A stretch of DNA of 64,000 nucleotides from Saprospira grandis str. Lewin (GCF_000250635.1 NC_016940.1:930001-994000), one strand, 5' to 3'. Counted from the first letter of the stretch, positions 14,771 through 24,918 are shown. Translations and numbers: made by a program. Notes: generated from the sequence alone by a model not told the origin.

Positions 14771-16561
14771 ATGTCTAAATATAGATCACATCATTGTAAT
14801 GAATTGAATGCTAGCCACCTAGAACAAGAGGTACGCCTAGCGGGTTGGGTGGCCGATATCCGCCACCTCAGTAAATCGCTGTCTTTTATTACGATTCGCG
14901 ACCATTACGGCAAGACCCAATTGGTATTTTCTGAGGAACAAGGCCAGGCTTTTGAGCTCGCCCGCAGCCTCAAGCCCGAAAGCGTGATCCTTGTGAAAGG
15001 AATTGTGCGCTCTCGCGGAAAAGATGTGAACCCCGATATGGCCACCGGAGAAATTGAGGTGGAAGTGCAAGAATTGACCATCGATTCTTTGGTGGAACAA
15101 CTCCCTTTTCAGTTGCATGAACAACCCAATGAAGACCTTCGCCTGAAGTATCGCTTTATCGATTTGCGCCGCAATGAGCTGCAAGAAGCCCTCAAGTTGC
15201 GCTTTAAGTTGATGATGGAGATCCGTACTTTTTTGGCCCAAAAAGGCTTCTTGGAAATCCAAACGCCTATTCTCACGGCTTCTTCGCCCGAAGGTGCCCG
15301 CGATTATGTGGTGCCCTCTCGCCTTTATCCTGGGCAGTTTTATGCCCTCCCTCAGGCCCCTCAGCAGTATAAGCAGCTGTTGATGTGCTCGGGTATTGAT
15401 AAATATTTCCAGATTGCGCCCTGCTTCCGCGATGAAAACGCCCGTGCAGACCGCTCTCCCGGCGAGTTCTATCAGCTGGATATGGAAATGGCCTTTATTG
15501 AGCAAGATGAACTTTTTGCCCTCTTGGAAGAGATGTACGAATACCTCTTGCCCAAGGTGACCAAAAAGAAAATGCAGGAGTTTCCCTTCCCTCGTATCAA
15601 GTTCAATGACTCGATGGAATGGTACGGCTCTGATAAGCCCGATATTCGCTTCGAGATGAAGATGAAGGAGCTCACGCCTTTGTTTGAGCATTCTGGTTTT
15701 AAGGTCTATCAAGAGATGTTTAAGACAGGCCAAGTGGTCAAGGCTATTTTGGTAGAAGGTGGTGCCAGCCAATCTCGTAAGTTCTTTGATAAGGCCCAAA
15801 AAGAGGCCAAGGAAAAAGGCGCTTTTGGTATCGGTTACCTACAATATAAGGATGGGGAAGTGAAAGGCTCTGTGGCCAAACCCCTCAGCGAAGAAGAAAT
15901 TGCCGCTATTGCCGAGCAGATGGGCGCCAAAACTGGCGATGCCGTTATTTTGATGGCTGGCGGTCGCAATTTGGTCAATAAAGCCCTCGGACATGTCCGC
16001 GTTTGGGTGGCCCAACAAATGGGCTTGGCCGATGAAGACACCCTAGCCTTCTGCTGGATCGTGGATTTCCCCATGTACGAGTATGATGAGGAAGCCGAAA
16101 AATGGGACTTCTCGCATAACCCCTTCTCTATGCCTCAGGGCGAGATGGAGGCCCTAGATCAAGCCGCAGCTTCTGGCAATTATGGCGATGTCCTTGCCTA
16201 CCAATACGATATTGTTTGTAATGGTATCGAGCTCTCTTCTGGCGCTATCCGTAACCACCGTCCCGACATTATGTACAAGGCTTTTGATATCGTTGGCTAT
16301 AGCCGCGAGGTGGTCGATGAGCGCTTTGGCCACATGATCTCCGCCTTCAAATATGGTGCTCCGCCCCATGGAGGTATCGCTCCCGGCCTCGACCGTATGG
16401 TGATGATTTTTGCCGATAAGGAGAATATCCGCGAGGTGATTGCTTTTCCGCTCAACCAACAGGCCAAAGACCCCATGATGGGTTCTCCCGCGCCTATCAT
16501 GCCCGAACAATGGGAGGAGCTACAACTTCAAGTGGTTCCCAAAAAAGAAGAAGCCAAATAA
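14771..16561 (+). CDS. aspS: aspartate--tRNA ligase
   Basis: 596-residue class II aminoacyl-tRNA synthetase charging tRNA-Asp in the cytoplasm. An N-terminal OB-fold anticodon-binding domain (about 15-105, VRLAGWVADIRHLSKSLSF) precedes the catalytic core with motif 1 around FLEIQTPIL, motif 2 FRDENARADR and motif 3 GIAPGLDRMVMIF. A bacterial GAD insertion lies between them (about 290-400). Length fits the bacterial type. ATG at 14771 gives the standard start. A strong terminator follows. Confidence 0.97.
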   Translation: MSKYRSHHCNELNASHLEQEVRLAGWVADIRHLSKSLSFITIRDHYGKTQLVFSEEQGQAFELARSLKPESVILVKGIVRSRGKDVNPDMATGEIEVEVQELTIDSLVEQLPFQLHEQPNEDLRLKYRFIDLRRNELQEALKLRFKLMMEIRTFLAQKGFLEIQTPILTASSPEGARDYVVPSRLYPGQFYALPQAPQQYKQLLMCSGIDKYFQIAPCFRDENARADRSPGEFYQLDMEMAFIEQDELFALLEEMYEYLLPKVTKKKMQEFPFPRIKFNDSMEWYGSDKPDIRFEMKMKELTPLFEHSGFKVYQEMFKTGQVVKAILVEGGASQSRKFFDKAQKEAKEKGAFGIGYLQYKDGEVKGSVAKPLSEEEIAAIAEQMGAKTGDAVILMAGGRNLVNKALGHVRVWVAQQMGLADEDTLAFCWIVDFPMYEYDEEAEKWDFSHNPFSMPQGEMEALDQAAASGNYGDVLAYQYDIVCNGIELSSGAIRNHRPDIMYKAFDIVGYSREVVDERFGHMISAFKYGAPPHGGIAPGLDRMVMIFADKENIREVIAFPLNQQAKDPMMGSPAPIMPEQWEELQLQVVPKKEEAK

Positions 16562-16581
16562 GCTGATTCAAGCATAAATAT

Positions 16582-16616
16582 AAACGCCCGCTACCCTATA
16601 GTAGTGGGCGTTTTTG
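16582..16616 (+). terminator. aspS terminator
   Basis: AAACGCCCGCTAC pairs with GTAGTGGGCGTTT (one mismatch) and runs into T-rich sequence, 21 nt after the stop. Confidence 0.8.
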
Positions 16617-16710
16617 TTTCCCCTCCCCTACTACAGTTTTTAGCGCTTAACTTCATTTTGCCTAACATTTTTTGCCTTTAACTGTTGTTTGCTTATTAGT
16701 AGGATGTTTT

Positions 16711-16850
16711 GGGGCTGCCCCTCCCTTCGGTCGGGTCGGGCTGTTTCGCAGCTCGCTATTCGCTCGGCCCTTCGGCGCTTTCAGCGCCTCGGTCTGGCCC
16801 TGCGGGCCACTGCTGTCCATCCCTCAGCCTGCGGCCCTATCGGGCCTGTA
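16711..16850 (+). repeat. VSE copy 7
   Basis: Ends GGCTG/CAGCC; second stem GGCGCT-ttc-AGCGCC; the end block is followed by GGCCC-tatc-GGGCC. It lies between aspS and the flavin reductase gene. Confidence 0.85.
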
Positions 16851-16892
16851 GAAGCCCTACACAAGCAAAAAATTAGTTAAAAGATACAGCTT

Positions 16893-17522
16893 ATGATCAA
16901 AACCTTTCAGGCTCAAGAGATTGCCAATTTGCCCAAGCGGCAGCGCACCACCTTTGTCAACCATCTATCGGGGTTTAAGTCGGCCAATTTGGTGGGCAGT
17001 ATTTCGGCTGAGGGCCAGGAGAACCTGGCCATTTTTAGTTCTGCGGTACATTTGGGGGCCCATCCTGCCCTCATTGGCCTTATTTCTCGGCCCTTCACGG
17101 CCGAAGTGGTTCGCCATAGTCTGCGCAATATTCGACAGCAGAAATACTTTAGCCTCAATCAGGTGCATCAGGGCATCTATGAGCAGGCGCATCATAGCTC
17201 GGCCCGTTATCCCGATGGAGTTTCAGAATTTGAGGCCACGGGCTTGCACCCTCAATATATTGCTGATTTTCCGGCCCCTTTTGTCCAAGAGGCCCAGTTA
17301 AAAATAGGCTTGCGGCTAGAAGAGGAAATCCCCATCATAAAAAATGGGACCTACCTCATTGTTGCGGCCATAGAATACGTAGAGCTGCCCCAAGCCACTT
17401 TTGATGAAGCAACTGGGCAAATTGATTTGGAGAAAATGCAGGTCGTTTGTATTTCGGGTTTAGATAGCTACCATAAAACGGAGCAGTTGCAGCGCCTGCC
17501 TTATGCTAAGCCTAGGCAATAG
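16893..17522 (+). CDS. flavin reductase family protein
   Basis: 209 residues with a split-barrel FMN-binding fold: NLVGSISAEGQENLAIFSS, then HPALIGLISRP near residue 50-65, and late strands ETEIP-like EEEIPIIKNGTYLIVAAIEYVEL. Family members bind FMN and use NAD(P)H or act as FMN-dependent reductases. Substrate cannot be told. The gene stands alone between two VSE copies; copy 8 begins at its stop codon. Confidence 0.75.
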   Translation: MIKTFQAQEIANLPKRQRTTFVNHLSGFKSANLVGSISAEGQENLAIFSSAVHLGAHPALIGLISRPFTAEVVRHSLRNIRQQKYFSLNQVHQGIYEQAHHSSARYPDGVSEFEATGLHPQYIADFPAPFVQEAQLKIGLRLEEEIPIIKNGTYLIVAAIEYVELPQATFDEATGQIDLEKMQVVCISGLDSYHKTEQLQRLPYAKPRQ

Positions 17523-17643
17523 GCGGCCAAAGACCGCCTTGGCCGAAGGCCAAATGGCCTAGCGATGTGCAGCAGTGGCCCGAAGGGCCAGACCCAGGCA
17601 GCTTTGCTGCCGCAGGGCCGAGCAGACTTGCGAGCTGCGCAAC
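17522..17643 (-). repeat. VSE copy 8, left part (split by an IS)
   Basis: Starts at the stop of the flavin reductase gene. End block GGCCT; second stem GGCAGC-ttt-GCTGCC. It stops at CTGCGCAAC, the left copy of the IS target duplication, and resumes at 19202. Confidence 0.85.
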
Positions 17644-19201
17644 CTTGGGTTGACCCACTTTTTATAGCGGTGTCAATTTAGGGATCGATATCCATCATAC
17701 ATAAATATGAATCTCTCTAACCCTAGTCCTATTTTCTTGACGGATACGGCATGCCTAGTTTTCTTCACTGCGCCATTAAATCCGCCCAACCTTGCTATGA
17801 TCCAATAGGCCCAAGCTATTGATTTAGAGGTAAATGGGTTACGCAAAGAAGGGCTTTGGCTTTCGCCTTTTAGATATTGTTTAAATATAAGATCTAAGAC
17901 TTCTACTTCATCTTCTGTGAAAATAGAGGTTGCTGGAGTCTCATTATCTTGGTTAAGTCCAGCTTCTTTAAGCTTAAGGACCTTGTCAGATGCACTGATT
18001 GCCATAAGTATCATTTTGCGGATAGCTTTACCTGTTTTTAAACATATGTTTTCAATATCAAAGCCATCTGATTTTAAATATTTAAAGTATGTTTCAATTA
18101 ACCACCTCTTGCGGTAGCAAAGAACAAGCTCTAAGAGCTCTTCTTCGCTGTTGATTTCTTCATTTGTGAGTAAGCGCCAACTGATGGTTTCATCATCATG
18201 ATCTTTTTTTGTTCGGCTTCTTTTTCTAGCGGCAGATTTTGAAAAACCTTTGCCCTTTTCAAAGACCTCAATAACATTGATTGTCATTGGTTTAGGCCTT
18301 GGTTCGCCAAGAACATACTTACAAGATTTGGGAACGGCAAAAGTCACTTTTTTAGATCGAACAACTAGCTTCTTCCCGTTAAGTTTTTTACGGCTACTCT
18401 TGACCGTTTCTGTCGTCTCAAAGTCTGCTGGATAATGTTCAAAGACATCACATAATGGAATCTTTTTGCCATCCTCCCAAATCGTTGCTCGTCTATCTGT
18501 TCGAGACCGAATCAAGAACTTAATATGCTGTCTGAAAAAACTTTCCATCATGGGATAAACATCTCCTTCTCGATCACAAACATGTAAAATATCAATTAGG
18601 TCGTTAATTACTTTTAACGCAGATTCTGTCTCTTCTACATTTACTTTCCATCTCGTAATTTCACCTCTAAAATGACCCGTATTTCTATTTTCAGCCTCCT
18701 TACAAGTTACTCTATTTTTATATCGATTATAAAGCTGAACACCTCCTAAGCCATGATAATGAAAGCTTTCTCGACCATATAGTAGAGCCATGTGAAGAAA
18801 TACAGACAAATTTGTTTCCCGACCTCCAGGGCCTAAACCCTCTTTGTCCGTTAGTCTATTTCTTTGCTTATTCAGTACAACTTCAGAGGTGTCGTGAAAG
18901 GCCAGAAGCTTTTCTTCAACCACCTTCATAGACTCCCTACTTTTGCCAATAAACTCAAATTGAATGTATTCCTCAGTAAGATTTTTGTTTGATAACAACC
19001 TCATGAAAGCCTTACGGTCTGCATCAGTTTTTGCTACATTTGTTAAATGTGGGTTAGGATTATTTTTTAGACTCTCTGCTAATCTATAACATACTCTCAC
19101 TGATTGCTTATTTAGCATAAATGAAGATACCTTTGTACTGTCCATATAAATCTTGATTTAGAGCTAAGTTAAGCTTATTTTTAAAAGTGGGTCAACCCAA
19201 G
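17644..19201 (-). mobile_element. IS4-family (IS50/Tn5-like) insertion sequence, 1558 bp
   Basis: Perfect 19-bp terminal inverted repeats CTTGGGTTGACCCACTTTT at 17644-17662 and, inverted, at 19183-19201. The flanks carry a 9-bp direct duplication CTGCGCAAC at 17635-17643 and 19202-19210. It holds one transposase gene. Insertion was into VSE copy 8; removing the IS and one duplication restores a normal copy. The exact ends and intact gene suggest a recent, possibly active insertion. Confidence 0.93.
17673..19145 (-). CDS. IS4-family transposase (Tn5-like DDE)
   Basis: 490 residues. The RNase H-type catalytic core is visible as the first Asp in LLAFHDTSEVV (about residue 96-106), the second in CDREGDVYPMMESFF (about 196-212), and the Y-x-x-R-W...E motif YRKRWLIETYFKYLKS (about 358-373) supplying the catalytic Glu. 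The NKQRNRLTDKEGLGPGGR region and the late FKQYLKGESQSPS fit Tn5/IS50-like enzymes. Length and the 9-bp target duplication agree with that group. It fills the IS between its inverted repeats and has AT-rich, host-unlike codon use compared with its neighbours. Confidence 0.93.
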   Translation of the reverse strand: MDSTKVSSFMLNKQSVRVCYRLAESLKNNPNPHLTNVAKTDADRKAFMRLLSNKNLTEEYIQFEFIGKSRESMKVVEEKLLAFHDTSEVVLNKQRNRLTDKEGLGPGGRETNLSVFLHMALLYGRESFHYHGLGGVQLYNRYKNRVTCKEAENRNTGHFRGEITRWKVNVEETESALKVINDLIDILHVCDREGDVYPMMESFFRQHIKFLIRSRTDRRATIWEDGKKIPLCDVFEHYPADFETTETVKSSRKKLNGKKLVVRSKKVTFAVPKSCKYVLGEPRPKPMTINVIEVFEKGKGFSKSAARKRSRTKKDHDDETISWRLLTNEEINSEEELLELVLCYRKRWLIETYFKYLKSDGFDIENICLKTGKAIRKMILMAISASDKVLKLKEAGLNQDNETPATSIFTEDEVEVLDLIFKQYLKGESQSPSLRNPFTSKSIAWAYWIIARLGGFNGAVKKTRHAVSVKKIGLGLERFIFMYDGYRSLN

Positions 19202-19245
19202 CTGCGCAACGTAGCGCCGCAAGGCAAAGCCGCAGCGGAGGCCCC
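19202..19245 (-). repeat. VSE copy 8, right part
   Basis: Begins with the second target duplication and continues through GTAGCGCCGC and CGCAGCGG to AGGCCCC (19239-19245), completing the copy interrupted at 17643. Its last base is part of the nadK stop codon. Confidence 0.85.
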
Positions 19246-20132
19246 TAATAATTCCGAGAATCGGTCCCCCAATGCAGCTTTTTACGGATCATGTACAAAA
19301 AGTTGCGATCATCGGGGCGGAGCAAAGTCGTTTGGAAATCGCATTTGCGGATAGCCAGTTGGCAGCTGGCCTGAATGGCCCGATAGCGAGAATCTAGGGT
19401 GCAGAGAAAATGCTCGGCTCGGCCCTCCACCTCAAAAGAGATGACCACATCATCGGAAAGGACGATGGGACGGACATTGAGGTTGTGTGGGGCTACGGGC
19501 GTGATGATAAAATTGCCAGAGCGGGGAAAAATAATGGGTCCCCCACAGCTCAGGGAGTAGCCCGTAGAGCCCGTGGGGCTGGCCACAATAATCCCATCGG
19601 CCCAGTAAGAATTGAGAAATTCGCCATTCACATAGGTGTGAATAATGACCATAGAAGAGGTATCTCGTTTGAGAATAGCGAAATCATTGAGGGCAAAATT
19701 GGCGCTGCCAAAGAGCGGGCTAGAAGACTCTAGCTGCAAAAGTACCCGCTTATCTTCCACCAAAGCGCCCTGCTCAAAGGCCTGCAAACTCTCTTCTATT
19801 CGGTGCTTTTCGATCATGGCCAAAAAGCCGAGGCGGCCCATATTGAGGCCCAAAATAGGGACTCCAGTATCACGGACATAAGTCACCGCTTCTAGAATGG
19901 TCCCATCTCCTCCCAAGGTAATACAGCAATCGAGTTCGGCAGCACGGAAATCCTCATGCGTTTGGAAACAATGAAAGGGATTATTGATTTTGATACGGCC
20001 CATAAAGGAGTCGTAGTACTCTTGATAAATATAGAGTTCCCATTCGGGGCGGCGGGCGAGGGCATCAAAGACCTCTTGGACCAACTGCTGTTGTTCCTTT
20101 TTTAGAAAGCGGCTAAACAGAGCGATACGCAT
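19245..20132 (-). CDS. nadK: NAD kinase
   Basis: 295 residues. Phosphorylates NAD to NADP with ATP in the cytoplasm. Family motifs: GGDGTILEA (about 74-82), GLNMGRLGFLA (about 95-105), ANFALNDFAI (NE/D region), and the glycine-rich GSTGYSLSCGGPI (about 183-195). Length is typical. Last gene of a three-gene unit (thioesterase, Omp85-like protein, nadK) with 4-nt spacing to the gene before. Its TAG stop overlaps the final base of VSE copy 8, so the repeat begins exactly where the gene ends. Confidence 0.95.
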   Translation of the reverse strand: MRIALFSRFLKKEQQQLVQEVFDALARRPEWELYIYQEYYDSFMGRIKINNPFHCFQTHEDFRAAELDCCITLGGDGTILEAVTYVRDTGVPILGLNMGRLGFLAMIEKHRIEESLQAFEQGALVEDKRVLLQLESSSPLFGSANFALNDFAILKRDTSSMVIIHTYVNGEFLNSYWADGIIVASPTGSTGYSLSCGGPIIFPRSGNFIITPVAPHNLNVRPIVLSDDVVISFEVEGRAEHFLCTLDSRYRAIQASCQLAIRKCDFQTTLLRPDDRNFLYMIRKKLHWGTDSRNY

Positions 20133-20136
20133 AAGG

Positions 20137-21519
20137 CTAGAGATTCATTTTGAGGCGGAAAAAGAAGGCAGTTTCTCGAGATTGGTTGAGGCTATACTCA
20201 AATTGGAGCACAAAGCGGTACTGCATCAGGCCGAGGTCAATCGCTGGGCCAGTGCCCCAAAGCGAGCGATTGACCAAACCGCCCTGCTGCTGATAAAAGC
20301 GGTCCCAAACATAGCCATAATCTAAATGATAACGCAGATGCAGGGCCATGAAAGGGGCATCCCTCTCGCCCAATTCCATCAATTTGACATTGAGGTCGCT
20401 GCGCCAGAGCAAATAATCTTGTCCATAAATTACATAATATTGATTGCCCCGCACCAATTCTTCCTCAAAACCTAGGGCTTCTTGTTCAAAAAAGGCTTGC
20501 TTTTGTCGGAGCAAGCTCAGTTTGCCACTCAATTGGCCGCCCACACTCCAATAGCCACGGCCAAATTTGTGATAATAGCCCAGATGTCCGCCCAAGGTCC
20601 ATTGATTGAGCTCATTGAAGATGCCTAGGCCTTTTTTCTCGGTTTCGGCTTGTAGGTAATAGCCCTGAAAGGGGTAGTTTCGGAAATCTCTGCGGTCCTT
20701 GGACCAGCTATAGCGCAGGCGAAAATCTCTTTGGCGGGCTTTGCCCAAGAGAAAGTCGGCATTTTGGGCAAAAATAGAATCGCTCACCCCATAATTATGA
20801 AAGCCTAGGGTCAGTTGCTGTTGGCTCCATACATCTTGGCGAAAATAGAGGCCCAATCGAAAGCGCAGGCGGTCAAACTGTGGGCTTTTGCTGTTGAGGT
20901 CTCTATAAAAAAGGCGTTTGTTATCGGCTATTCCATAGGCGAGCTCTTTATTATTGGACCAAAGGCCCTCTATGCTGTAGCCCCAAGCGTTTTTGTTGCC
21001 TAATGGGGGCATAACATAGACCAACTCAACCTTGGGGCTATAGCCAATTTGTCCAATCAGTTTGAGCAGATCGTTATAGCCTCTGGGGTTGCGCCAAAGG
21101 CCCCAAAGGCCCAGATTTATTCTTCGGAGATCAAAGTTGAAGCTTTTCCACCAAACATTAAAGTTGCGGTCGGCTAGTTCAACCATAGGGATGGGATAAA
21201 GGCCTAGGTTTTCATCTAGCTCGATGCCTAGAACAATGCTCTTGCCCTCCCATTCTTTTACTCGAACCACCACCGTTTTAAACAGGCGGCTATTGAGTAA
21301 AGTTTGTTGGGCCAAATCAAGCTGCTCTTGCAACTCATTAAGCCGAACGCTATCGCCTACACTAAAGGGCAGATAGGCGGCCACCGTTTTGGCTTTGGTC
21401 CGCAACTTCCCCCCCTCTATATCAGAGAGGATAAGGCTATCGATACGGACATAAGGAAGCTGCGCCTGGGCCAACTGGACAAAGCTCAGCAAGAAAAAGA
21501 TAAAAAGAAGAAAACGCAT
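20137..21519 (-). CDS. Omp85-type outer-membrane protein with POTRA-like domain
   Basis: 460 residues. Signal peptide MRFLLFIFFLLSFVQLAQAQ, then one POTRA-like domain (about 22-110: VRIDSLILSDIEGG, AAYLPFSVGDSVRLNELQE, LLNSRLFKTVVVRVKEW), then alternating strands of a beta barrel (RLGLYFRQDVWSQQQLTLGF, GYYHKFGRGYWSVGGQL). The C-terminus ends in aromatic strands (RFVLQFEYSLNQ...FFFRLKMNL), usual for outer-membrane insertion. Related to BamA/TamA/ShlB-like proteins but much shorter than BamA, so BamA itself is unlikely. ATG directly follows the thioesterase stop. Confidence 0.8.
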   Translation of the reverse strand: MRFLLFIFFLLSFVQLAQAQLPYVRIDSLILSDIEGGKLRTKAKTVAAYLPFSVGDSVRLNELQEQLDLAQQTLLNSRLFKTVVVRVKEWEGKSIVLGIELDENLGLYPIPMVELADRNFNVWWKSFNFDLRRINLGLWGLWRNPRGYNDLLKLIGQIGYSPKVELVYVMPPLGNKNAWGYSIEGLWSNNKELAYGIADNKRLFYRDLNSKSPQFDRLRFRLGLYFRQDVWSQQQLTLGFHNYGVSDSIFAQNADFLLGKARQRDFRLRYSWSKDRRDFRNYPFQGYYLQAETEKKGLGIFNELNQWTLGGHLGYYHKFGRGYWSVGGQLSGKLSLLRQKQAFFEQEALGFEEELVRGNQYYVIYGQDYLLWRSDLNVKLMELGERDAPFMALHLRYHLDYGYVWDRFYQQQGGLVNRSLWGTGPAIDLGLMQYRFVLQFEYSLNQSRETAFFFRLKMNL

Positions 21520-21957
21520 TTAGCTGCTGGGAATTTGAAGATAATTAGAACTGCCATGGGCCAAGACTTTGCCCTCTTGGTCTAGAAGTAGGCAGCGCAT
21601 ATTGGCCGAGCGCTTCCCAATGCGGATGAGCTCGGGCTGAGCAATAACTTTTTGGCCCTCAAAAGCAGCTCGCACAAAATCTAGCTGTAAGCTAGTGGCA
21701 TAATAGGCCCGATCTTCTGAAAGCACAAAGAGCTGCATGCCCATGCTTTCATCCAAAATGGCCGAGATGGCCCCGCCATGTAGGCTGCCCATAGGGTTGA
21801 GCATATCGGGGCGGACCTCAAACTCTAGTTGGAGCATGCCCGTTTTTTCATTGACAGACAGAATTCTGGCATTGAGCCAAGCCCCCAAACCACTGATATT
21901 TCCCTCAATATGTTGGCCTTCATGGGCCTTGACAAAGGCAATCTTTTCTTTAGACAT
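21520..21957 (-). CDS. PaaI-family hotdog thioesterase
   Basis: 145 residues. The hotdog signature lies around NPMGSLHGGAISAILDESMGMQ (about 56-77), with the Asp/Glu of the central helix and the HGG typical of PaaI-type acyl-CoA thioesterases, and a later strand YYATSLQLDFVRAAFEGQ. It hydrolyses an acyl-CoA of unknown chain. First gene of an operon ending in nadK; its stop abuts the next ATG. A promoter box lies 30 nt upstream. Confidence 0.85.
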   Translation of the reverse strand: MSKEKIAFVKAHEGQHIEGNISGLGAWLNARILSVNEKTGMLQLEFEVRPDMLNPMGSLHGGAISAILDESMGMQLFVLSEDRAYYATSLQLDFVRAAFEGQKVIAQPELIRIGKRSANMRCLLLDQEGKVLAHGSSNYLQIPSS

Positions 21958-21986
21958 TTGTTTTTGATTTTACATTATAGGATCTG

Positions 21987-22013
21987 CAAAAGTAATTTTT
22001 TTTTGCTGGCCAA
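21987..22013 (-). promoter_or_regulatory. promoter of the thioesterase-Omp85-nadK unit
   Basis: The minus strand reads TTG (22013-22011), 16-nt spacer, TACTTTTG (21994-21987), matching the Bacteroidota pattern. The ATG at 21957 is 30 nt downstream. Confidence 0.5.
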
Positions 22014-22146
22014 GGGAATGTTTTTGCTCCCTTGCGTCCTACAGGCGGCAAAGCCGCCGCAGGCAATAGCCAAATTTAACCGCACTCACTTTTATAGTTT
22101 GCAGCAATTTCCCGCTAGTCGGCCCTATTTTTCTCCACCATAGCGA

Positions 22147-22348
22147 AGGCTATGCCCTTAAAAAATAGCTGGCCTAGCCAAAAATTCATAGCAAAGATGG
22201 CCAAAGCAGCGCGATTAAATCTGGCTGAGGGGCTGTAGCAGGGCCGCCGAAGGCGGCAGACCAAAGCGGCTTTGCCGCTGCAGGGCCGAGCAGACCTGCG
22301 AGCTGCGCAATGGCCCGACCCAAGGCCGAAGGCCGCAGGGGCAGCCCC
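22147..22348 (-). repeat. VSE copy 9 with upstream extension
   Basis: The core (22223-22348) has ends GGCTG/CAGCC and second stem AGCGGC-ttt-GCCGCT. The 75 nt before it (ATGCCCTTAAAAAATAGC, then TGGCC-AGCCAAAAA and GATTAAATCTGGCTGA) closely match the sequence before copy 16 near 42.0 kb, so those two copies share a longer unit. Confidence 0.8.
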
Positions 22349-22410
22349 AAAAAAAGAGCAGTTCCTCCCGAAAGAGCAACTGCTACAAACAAACTACTTA
22401 AAATTAAGTC

Positions 22411-24834
22411 TTAAGAGCCGCACATCAAGCAATCATCGGGATTGTCGATGCTACAGGCTACGCCTTCTTGGCTGTTGGCCTCCTCGATTTGGGCGGCGGT
22501 ACGGCCAGCCAAAGCTTGATTGCTGCCGCCATTTTGGCCCACAAATTTTTGTTGGTACTTGGCGCTGAGCGTAAACTTAATGGGGTCTACCGCAGCTTTG
22601 GAACGGAGGTAGTACATGCCCGTTTTCAGCCCACGTTTCCAAGCATGGAAGTGCATGGAGGTCAGTTTGGCAAAGTTGGGACTCTCGACGAAGAGGTTGA
22701 GGCTTTGCGACTGGCAAATGAAGGCGCCACGATCGGCGGACATATCAATAATGGCCCGTTGTTTAATTTCATAGGCCGTTTTGTAAAGCTCCTTGATTTC
22801 TTGGGGCAGTCCCTCGATATTTTGGACCGAGCCATTGGCGGCGATCAACATCTCTTTGAGTTCTTGGGTCCAATATCCACGTTCAATCAGGTCTTTGAGT
22901 AGGTGTTTATTGACCACCACATACTCGCCAGAAAGGGTGCGGCGGCTATAAATATTAGAAGTGTAGGGCTCAAAACACTCGTTATTTCCAAGAATTTGAG
23001 AGGTGGAAGCGGTAGGCATAGGCGCTACGAGCAGGCTATTGCGCACCCCATGTGCCAAAATTTCTTGGCGGAGGGCTTCCCAATCCCAGCGGTCCGAGGG
23101 AGTGACATCCCAAAGGTCAAATTGGAATTTTCCTTGGCTAATCGGCGAGCCTTCATAAGTTGAATAAGGGCCCTCTTCCTTGGCCATTTGGCAAGATTCG
23201 CTCATGGCCGCAAAATAAATCGTCTCGAAAATATCGCGGTTGAGTTGGCGGGCTGCTTCGCTTTCAAAAGGCAGACGCATCATGAGAAAGGCATCGGCTA
23301 GGCCCTGCACGCCAATTCCGACGGGGCGGTGGCGCATATTGCTATTTTTGGCCTCTTGAATGGGGTAATAATTGATGTCGATGACCTTATTGAGGTTGCG
23401 GGTAACAATTCGAGTTACCTCATAAAGACGTTGGAAATCATATTGACCATCTTCGGTTACAAATTTAGAAAGTGCGATAGAAGCTAGGTTACAAACGGCC
23501 ACCTCATCGGGGCTACTATACTCCATAATCTCGGTACAGAGGTTACTCGAGCGAATTACGCCTAAGTTTTTCTGATTCGATTTGCGGTTTGCATGGTCCT
23601 TATACAACATATAAGGGGTACCCGTTTCGATTTGAGATTCTAATATTTTCATCCAAAGTTCGCGGGCTTTTATCGTTTGGCGGCCCTTACCTTCTGCCTC
23701 AAAGGCGAGGTAGCGTTTTTCAAACTCTTCGCCATAGCTATCATAGAGGCCGGGGCATTCATTGGGGCACATCAAGGTCCATTCGGCATCCTGTTCTACT
23801 CTTTGCATAAAGAGGTCGGGAATCCAAAGGGCATAAAAGAGGTCGCGGGCACGTTGTTCTTCTTTACCGTGGTTCTTTTTGAGGTCCAAAAACTCAAAAA
23901 CATCGGCATGCCAGGGTTCTAAATAAATAGCAAAAGCGCCTTTGCGTTTTCCGCCCCCTTGGTCCACATAACGAGCCGTATCATTATAGACGCGAAGCAT
24001 GGGCACAATGCCGTTCGAGTTGCCGCCGGTGCCTTTGATATAACTGCCTTTGGCGCGGATATTATGGATGCTCAGGCCAATTCCCCCCGCCGATTGCGAG
24101 ATTTTGGCGCAGCGGCTAAGGGTTTCAAAAATGCCGGGAATAGAATCGTCGGTCATGCTGAGCAAAAAGCAAGAAGAGAGCTGCGGGCGGGGCGTTCCAG
24201 AGTTGAATAAGGTAGGCGTAGCATGGGTAAACCAGCGCTCAGACATCAGTTTATAGGTTTGCAAGGCGGCCTCGATATTTTCGCCATGAATGCCCAGAGC
24301 TGTGCGCATAATCATATACTGCGGGCGCTCGATAATCTTTCCATTGACCTTCATGAGGTAAGAGCGCTCAAGGGTCTTAAAGCCAAAGAAATCATAGTCG
24401 TAATCGCGTTCGTGCACGATAGCCGCATCCAGTTGTTCGCTGTGTTTTTCCACCAAAGCCATAAAATCATCGGCGATCATTTGGGCATTTTCGCCTGTTT
24501 TGGGGTCAATATATTGGTGGAGTCGGCGCATGGTTTCGGTAAAAGAATTGGAGCTCCCCTTATGTAGGTCCGAAACCGAAATTCTAGCGGCCAAGATCGC
24601 ATAATCGGGATGTTCGGTGGCCATAGAGGCGGCGGTTTCTGCCGCTAGCTTGTCGAGCACCTCGGTAGAGACCCCATCATAAAGGCCCAAAATGACCTTT
24701 TTAGAAATCTCAATCACATCGATATAACGATTGTCCAATCCGTCGCAGAGGTAATAAATCCGCCGCATAATTTTATCAAAACTAACGTCCTCTTTGCGGC
24801 CGTTTCGCTTGGTCACTTGCATCAATTGCATCAT
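22411..24834 (-). CDS. nrdA: ribonucleoside-diphosphate reductase, alpha subunit (class Ia)
   Basis: 807 residues. Reduces ribonucleoside diphosphates to deoxyribonucleotides with NrdB. N-terminal ATP-cone ([20 protein letters not shown]), then the barrel with the first active-site Cys in [14 protein letters not shown], the [10 protein letters not shown] segment, and the SIS-type loop [20 protein letters not shown]. The C-terminal tail DCLMCGS carries the redox CxxC pair. ATG at 24834 (or the next codon) starts the ATP-cone. It lies downstream of nrdB on the same strand, with VSE copy 10 between them. Confidence 0.96.
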   Translation of the reverse strand: MMQLMQVTKRNGRKEDVSFDKIMRRIYYLCDGLDNRYIDVIEISKKVILGLYDGVSTEVLDKLAAETAASMATEHPDYAILAARISVSDLHKGSSNSFTETMRRLHQYIDPKTGENAQMIADDFMALVEKHSEQLDAAIVHERDYDYDFFGFKTLERSYLMKVNGKIIERPQYMIMRTALGIHGENIEAALQTYKLMSERWFTHATPTLFNSGTPRPQLSSCFLLSMTDDSIPGIFETLSRCAKISQSAGGIGLSIHNIRAKGSYIKGTGGNSNGIVPMLRVYNDTARYVDQGGGKRKGAFAIYLEPWHADVFEFLDLKKNHGKEEQRARDLFYALWIPDLFMQRVEQDAEWTLMCPNECPGLYDSYGEEFEKRYLAFEAEGKGRQTIKARELWMKILESQIETGTPYMLYKDHANRKSNQKNLGVIRSSNLCTEIMEYSSPDEVAVCNLASIALSKFVTEDGQYDFQRLYEVTRIVTRNLNKVIDINYYPIQEAKNSNMRHRPVGIGVQGLADAFLMMRLPFESEAARQLNRDIFETIYFAAMSESCQMAKEEGPYSTYEGSPISQGKFQFDLWDVTPSDRWDWEALRQEILAHGVRNSLLVAPMPTASTSQILGNNECFEPYTSNIYSRRTLSGEYVVVNKHLLKDLIERGYWTQELKEMLIAANGSVQNIEGLPQEIKELYKTAYEIKQRAIIDMSADRGAFICQSQSLNLFVESPNFAKLTSMHFHAWKRGLKTGMYYLRSKAAVDPIKFTLSAKYQQKFVGQNGGSNQALAGRTAAQIEEANSQEGVACSIDNPDDCLMCGS

Positions 24835-24918
24835 AATATATCTTGGCTTTGGCTAAAAAAGCGCTTAGTCGGTTCTGCCTAAGCGCTGATTAGTCTGTTT
24901 TTTAATATTTGTTGTTTT

